Source of the DNA: Nonomuraea sp. NBC_00507
Lineage (GTDB): Bacteria > Actinomycetota > Actinomycetes > Streptosporangiales > Streptosporangiaceae
Assembly (NCBI RefSeq): GCF_036013525.1
Contig: NZ_CP107853.1
Coordinates: 12,338,001-12,402,000, forward strand
Direction: 5' to 3'
Length of the DNA stretch: 64,000 nt
Below the pieces are notes generated by a model. The model ran no database searches, was not told where the DNA came from, and worked only from the letters and a program-made list of their open reading frames with translations. The translations under genes and the position numbers were made by a program. Shown piece after piece: positions 60,045 through 64,000 of the stretch; the stretch's first letter is position 1, and every line of letters begins with the position of its first letter.

Positions 60045-61343
60045 GTGAGTGCGGCGATGGGCGGCGGCTCGGCCCAGTCATCAGCCTGGTCATCGATCTT
60101 CGGGGTGCTGCAGCGCATCGGGCGCTCGCTCATGTTGCCCATCGCCGTCCTGCCCGCCGCCGGCCTGCTCTTCCGCTTCGGCCAGGACGACCTCCTCGGC
60201 GCGAACGGCCTCGGCAGCGTGCTGCCGTGGCTGCTTCCCGTGGCGAAGGTGCTGGCGGCGGCCGGCGGCGCCCTCTTCGAGAATCTGCCGCTGCTGTTCG
60301 CGGTGGGTGTGGCGATCGGCTTCGCGCACAAGTCCGACGGCACCACCGCGCTCGCCGCCGTGGTCGGCTATCTGGTCTTCGACCGCGTCACCAAGACCCT
60401 GTTCTTCGACGCGGGCGAAGGCGCCGTCTACGACAAGGTCCTCCTCGTCCTGCGGGACGGCACCCGTACGCTCAACGTCGGCGCGCAGAACCCGACGGGC
60501 GTCCTCGGCGGCATCGTCATCGGCATCACGGCCGCCCTGCTGTGGCAGCGCTTCTACCGGCTCAAACTGCCGGCGTGGCTGGCCTTCTTCGGGGGACGCC
60601 GCTCGGTCCCCATCGTCACCGCCGTCGCCGCCCTGCTCCTGGGCGTGGCCTTCGGCCTGCTGTGGCGTCCGGTCGGCGACTGGCTGACCGCGGCCGGCGA
60701 CTGGCTCTCGGCCCACGGCACCGCCGGCGCCGGCATCTACGGCGTCGCCAACCGTCTGCTCATCCCCGTGGGCCTGCACCACTTCCTCAACACCATCGTC
60801 TGGTTCACGCTCCCGGAGTGCCATGCGGGCGTGAACGGCGCGATCCGCGACGCGGCCGGGGACCTGAACTGCTATTTCGCCGGTGAACAAGGCGCGGGCA
60901 GCTTCATGACCGGTTTCTTCCCCGTCATGATGTTCGGCCTGCTGGGCGCGGCCATCGCCATGTGGCGGGCCGCCCCACCCGACCGCCGCCGTCCGGTCGG
61001 GGGGATCATGTTGTCGGCCGGTCTGACGGCCTTCGTCACCGGGATCACCGAGCCGCTGGAGTTCGCCTTCATCTTCGTGGCGCCGGTGCTCTTCGCCGTG
61101 CACGCCGTCCTGACGGGCCTGTCGATGGCGCTGATGGCCGAACTGGGCGTCCGCCTGGGTTTCACGTTCTCGGGCGGCGCCATCGACCTGCTGCTGAACG
61201 CCAGCAAGTCGAACACGCACGGCCTGGGATTGCTCATCGCCTTTGGGATCGCCTATTTCTTCATCTACTACGTGATCTTCTCCGTGCTCATCCGTGCCCT
61301 GAACCTGCCCACACCCGGCCGCGAGGTTACGGGCGAGTCATAG
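60045..61343 (+). CDS. PTS EIIC, N-acetylglucosamine permease (second copy)
   Basis: 432 residues, clearly paralogous to the preceding EIIC (LQRIGRSLMLPIAVLPAAGLLFRFGQ, FENLPLLFAVGVAIGFAHKSDG, FVTGITEPLEFAFIFVAP). The central loops and the extracellular Cys-bearing segment (LPECHAGVNGAIRDAAGDLNCYF) differ more, so the duplication is old. Streptomycetes likewise keep nagE1 and nagE2. GTG start at 60045; ATG at 60057 is an alternative. A weak TGGT-N8-ACCA-like element lies near 60000. Confidence 0.88.
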   Translation: MSAAMGGGSAQSSAWSSIFGVLQRIGRSLMLPIAVLPAAGLLFRFGQDDLLGANGLGSVLPWLLPVAKVLAAAGGALFENLPLLFAVGVAIGFAHKSDGTTALAAVVGYLVFDRVTKTLFFDAGEGAVYDKVLLVLRDGTRTLNVGAQNPTGVLGGIVIGITAALLWQRFYRLKLPAWLAFFGGRRSVPIVTAVAALLLGVAFGLLWRPVGDWLTAAGDWLSAHGTAGAGIYGVANRLLIPVGLHHFLNTIVWFTLPECHAGVNGAIRDAAGDLNCYFAGEQGAGSFMTGFFPVMMFGLLGAAIAMWRAAPPDRRRPVGGIMLSAGLTAFVTGITEPLEFAFIFVAPVLFAVHAVLTGLSMALMAELGVRLGFTFSGGAIDLLLNASKSNTHGLGLLIAFGIAYFFIYYVIFSVLIRALNLPTPGREVTGES

Positions 61344-61518
61344 CGTCCGGCGACCCCGGCCCATAACAACGGCGAAGGGACCCAACTCGCCTATCACTTT
61401 CCTCGCCGGAACGTACAAAAGGGATTGGAAGCCATGGAAGCTGGCGGCCTCCGTATATCCCGGCCGAGCCGAAAACTCTTATAGGCGATTGTTTCCCGCC
61501 CAGGAATTTGGAGGACGC

Positions 61519-61908
61519 GTGTCGGCAGCACCGCAGAACCCGCAGGTCGATGGAGCCCTGGCCCTGGACAGCCAGCCCCTGATATGGGGACCGCCGGGCG
61601 CCACGCCGGACGAGCGCAAACTGCGCCACTTCGGGCAGGCCCTGGCCGAGGTGCTCGCGGGCCGGCGGGCCCCGGAGACCCTCGCCGACCGGCTCACCTC
61701 CCGGGCCTACCGCGAGCTACTCAAGGCGGGACGAATGATCCGGACGAACCGCCCGCCGTTCGCCGGGAGCATGCACGTGAAGGAACCCCGGGACGGGGCG
61801 GTCGAGATGTGCGTGCTCGTCCACTGCGGCGAGCGCAACCACGTCCTCGCCGTGCGGCTGGAACGGCGCGGCGTCCACTGGCTGTGCACCGATTTCGAGA
61901 CCGCGTAG
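61519..61908 (+). CDS. Rv3235-family protein
   Basis: 129 residues with no signal peptide. The conserved core is RHFGQALAEVLAGRRAPETLADRLTSRAYREL, ending with RRGVHWLCTDFETA. This matches the small actinobacterial Rv3235 family that is commonly found next to secA; function unknown. The GTG at 61519 follows TTTGGAGGACGC; an upstream in-frame TTG at 61489 is less likely. It is convergent with secA. Confidence 0.82.
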   Translation: MSAAPQNPQVDGALALDSQPLIWGPPGATPDERKLRHFGQALAEVLAGRRAPETLADRLTSRAYRELLKAGRMIRTNRPPFAGSMHVKEPRDGAVEMCVLVHCGERNHVLAVRLERRGVHWLCTDFETA

Positions 61909-61917
61909 CACAACGAA

Positions 61918-61952
61918 GACCCCCGCCTTCTCGGCTGGTGAAGGCGGGGGTC
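61918..61952. terminator. Bidirectional terminator between Rv3235-like gene and secA
   Basis: GACCCCCGCCTT (61918-61929) and AAGGCGGGGGTC (61941-61952) form a perfect 12 bp stem with an 11-base loop in the 64 bp between two convergent stops. Confidence 0.85.
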
Positions 61953-61972
61953 CTGGCGAATGGCCCAGGTGA

Positions 61973-64000
<2,028 letters not shown>

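Overview
The window is GC-rich, tightly packed DNA with many GTG starts, ATGA/GTGA overlaps, apparently leaderless genes and convergent stop codons. It carries DasR-type N-acetylglucosamine control, an FxSxx-COOH peptide locus and a secA-linked Rv3235-family gene. Together these point to the chromosome of a filamentous actinomycete, plausibly Streptosporangiales such as Nonomuraea. The genus is an inference. I see no tRNA, rRNA, insertion sequence, phage or CRISPR array.

Layout. 1-6745: an ECF sigma factor cut by the window edge, divergent from a secreted redox module (DUF4142, DUF1996, ferric-reductase-like membrane protein, NuoF-ferredoxin fusion, Tat-exported flavin oxidase) behind an ECF-like promoter. 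6742-10470: an L,D-transpeptidase and three HAD proteins. 10478-10763: three abutting tandem repeat arrays. 10773-14221: a PBP2a-like transpeptidase divergent from a LysR regulator fused in operon to a cytosolic class A beta-lactamase-like protein. 14280-18088: acetoacetyl-CoA synthetase and PhoD phosphatase. 18184-26548: a sugar or sugar-acid catabolic regulon (SDR, FadR-type GntR, six-hairpin glycosidase, ABC importer, enolase-superfamily dehydratase) tied together by four copies of the same short operator. 26636-29370: an NmrA-quinone oxidoreductase fusion divergent from an AraC regulator. 29357-34166: a rhamnose/AI-2-type ABC importer with a readable promoter and operators. 34169-39636: a two-component system and an ABC exporter.

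39782-51659 is the most unusual part. It holds a radical SAM/SPASM maturase (FxsB), an HExxH peptide-modifying enzyme, an NB-ARC/TPR protein (FxsT), and a 49-residue precursor that ends exactly in Phe-Gln-Ser-Val-Ile. Beyond it lie an nSTAND1-TPR ATPase, an MFS exporter and a 921-residue membrane protein carrying both a KAP and a NACHT-like NTPase. A RiPP cassette is therefore surrounded by three different signal-transduction NTPases, which resembles a sensing or conflict system more than a simple antibiotic cluster.

51678-61343: a lipoprotein NagZ-type hexosaminidase, a 790 bp gene-free block of short repeats, and a complete PTS (EI, HPr, EIIA, EIIB, two EIIC) with a SIS-domain sugar-phosphate enzyme and DasR, controlled through two dre-like sites. 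The logic is cell-wall or chitin GlcNAc release, PTS uptake and DasR repression. 61519-64000: an Rv3235-family gene, a strong bidirectional terminator and the 3' part of secA.
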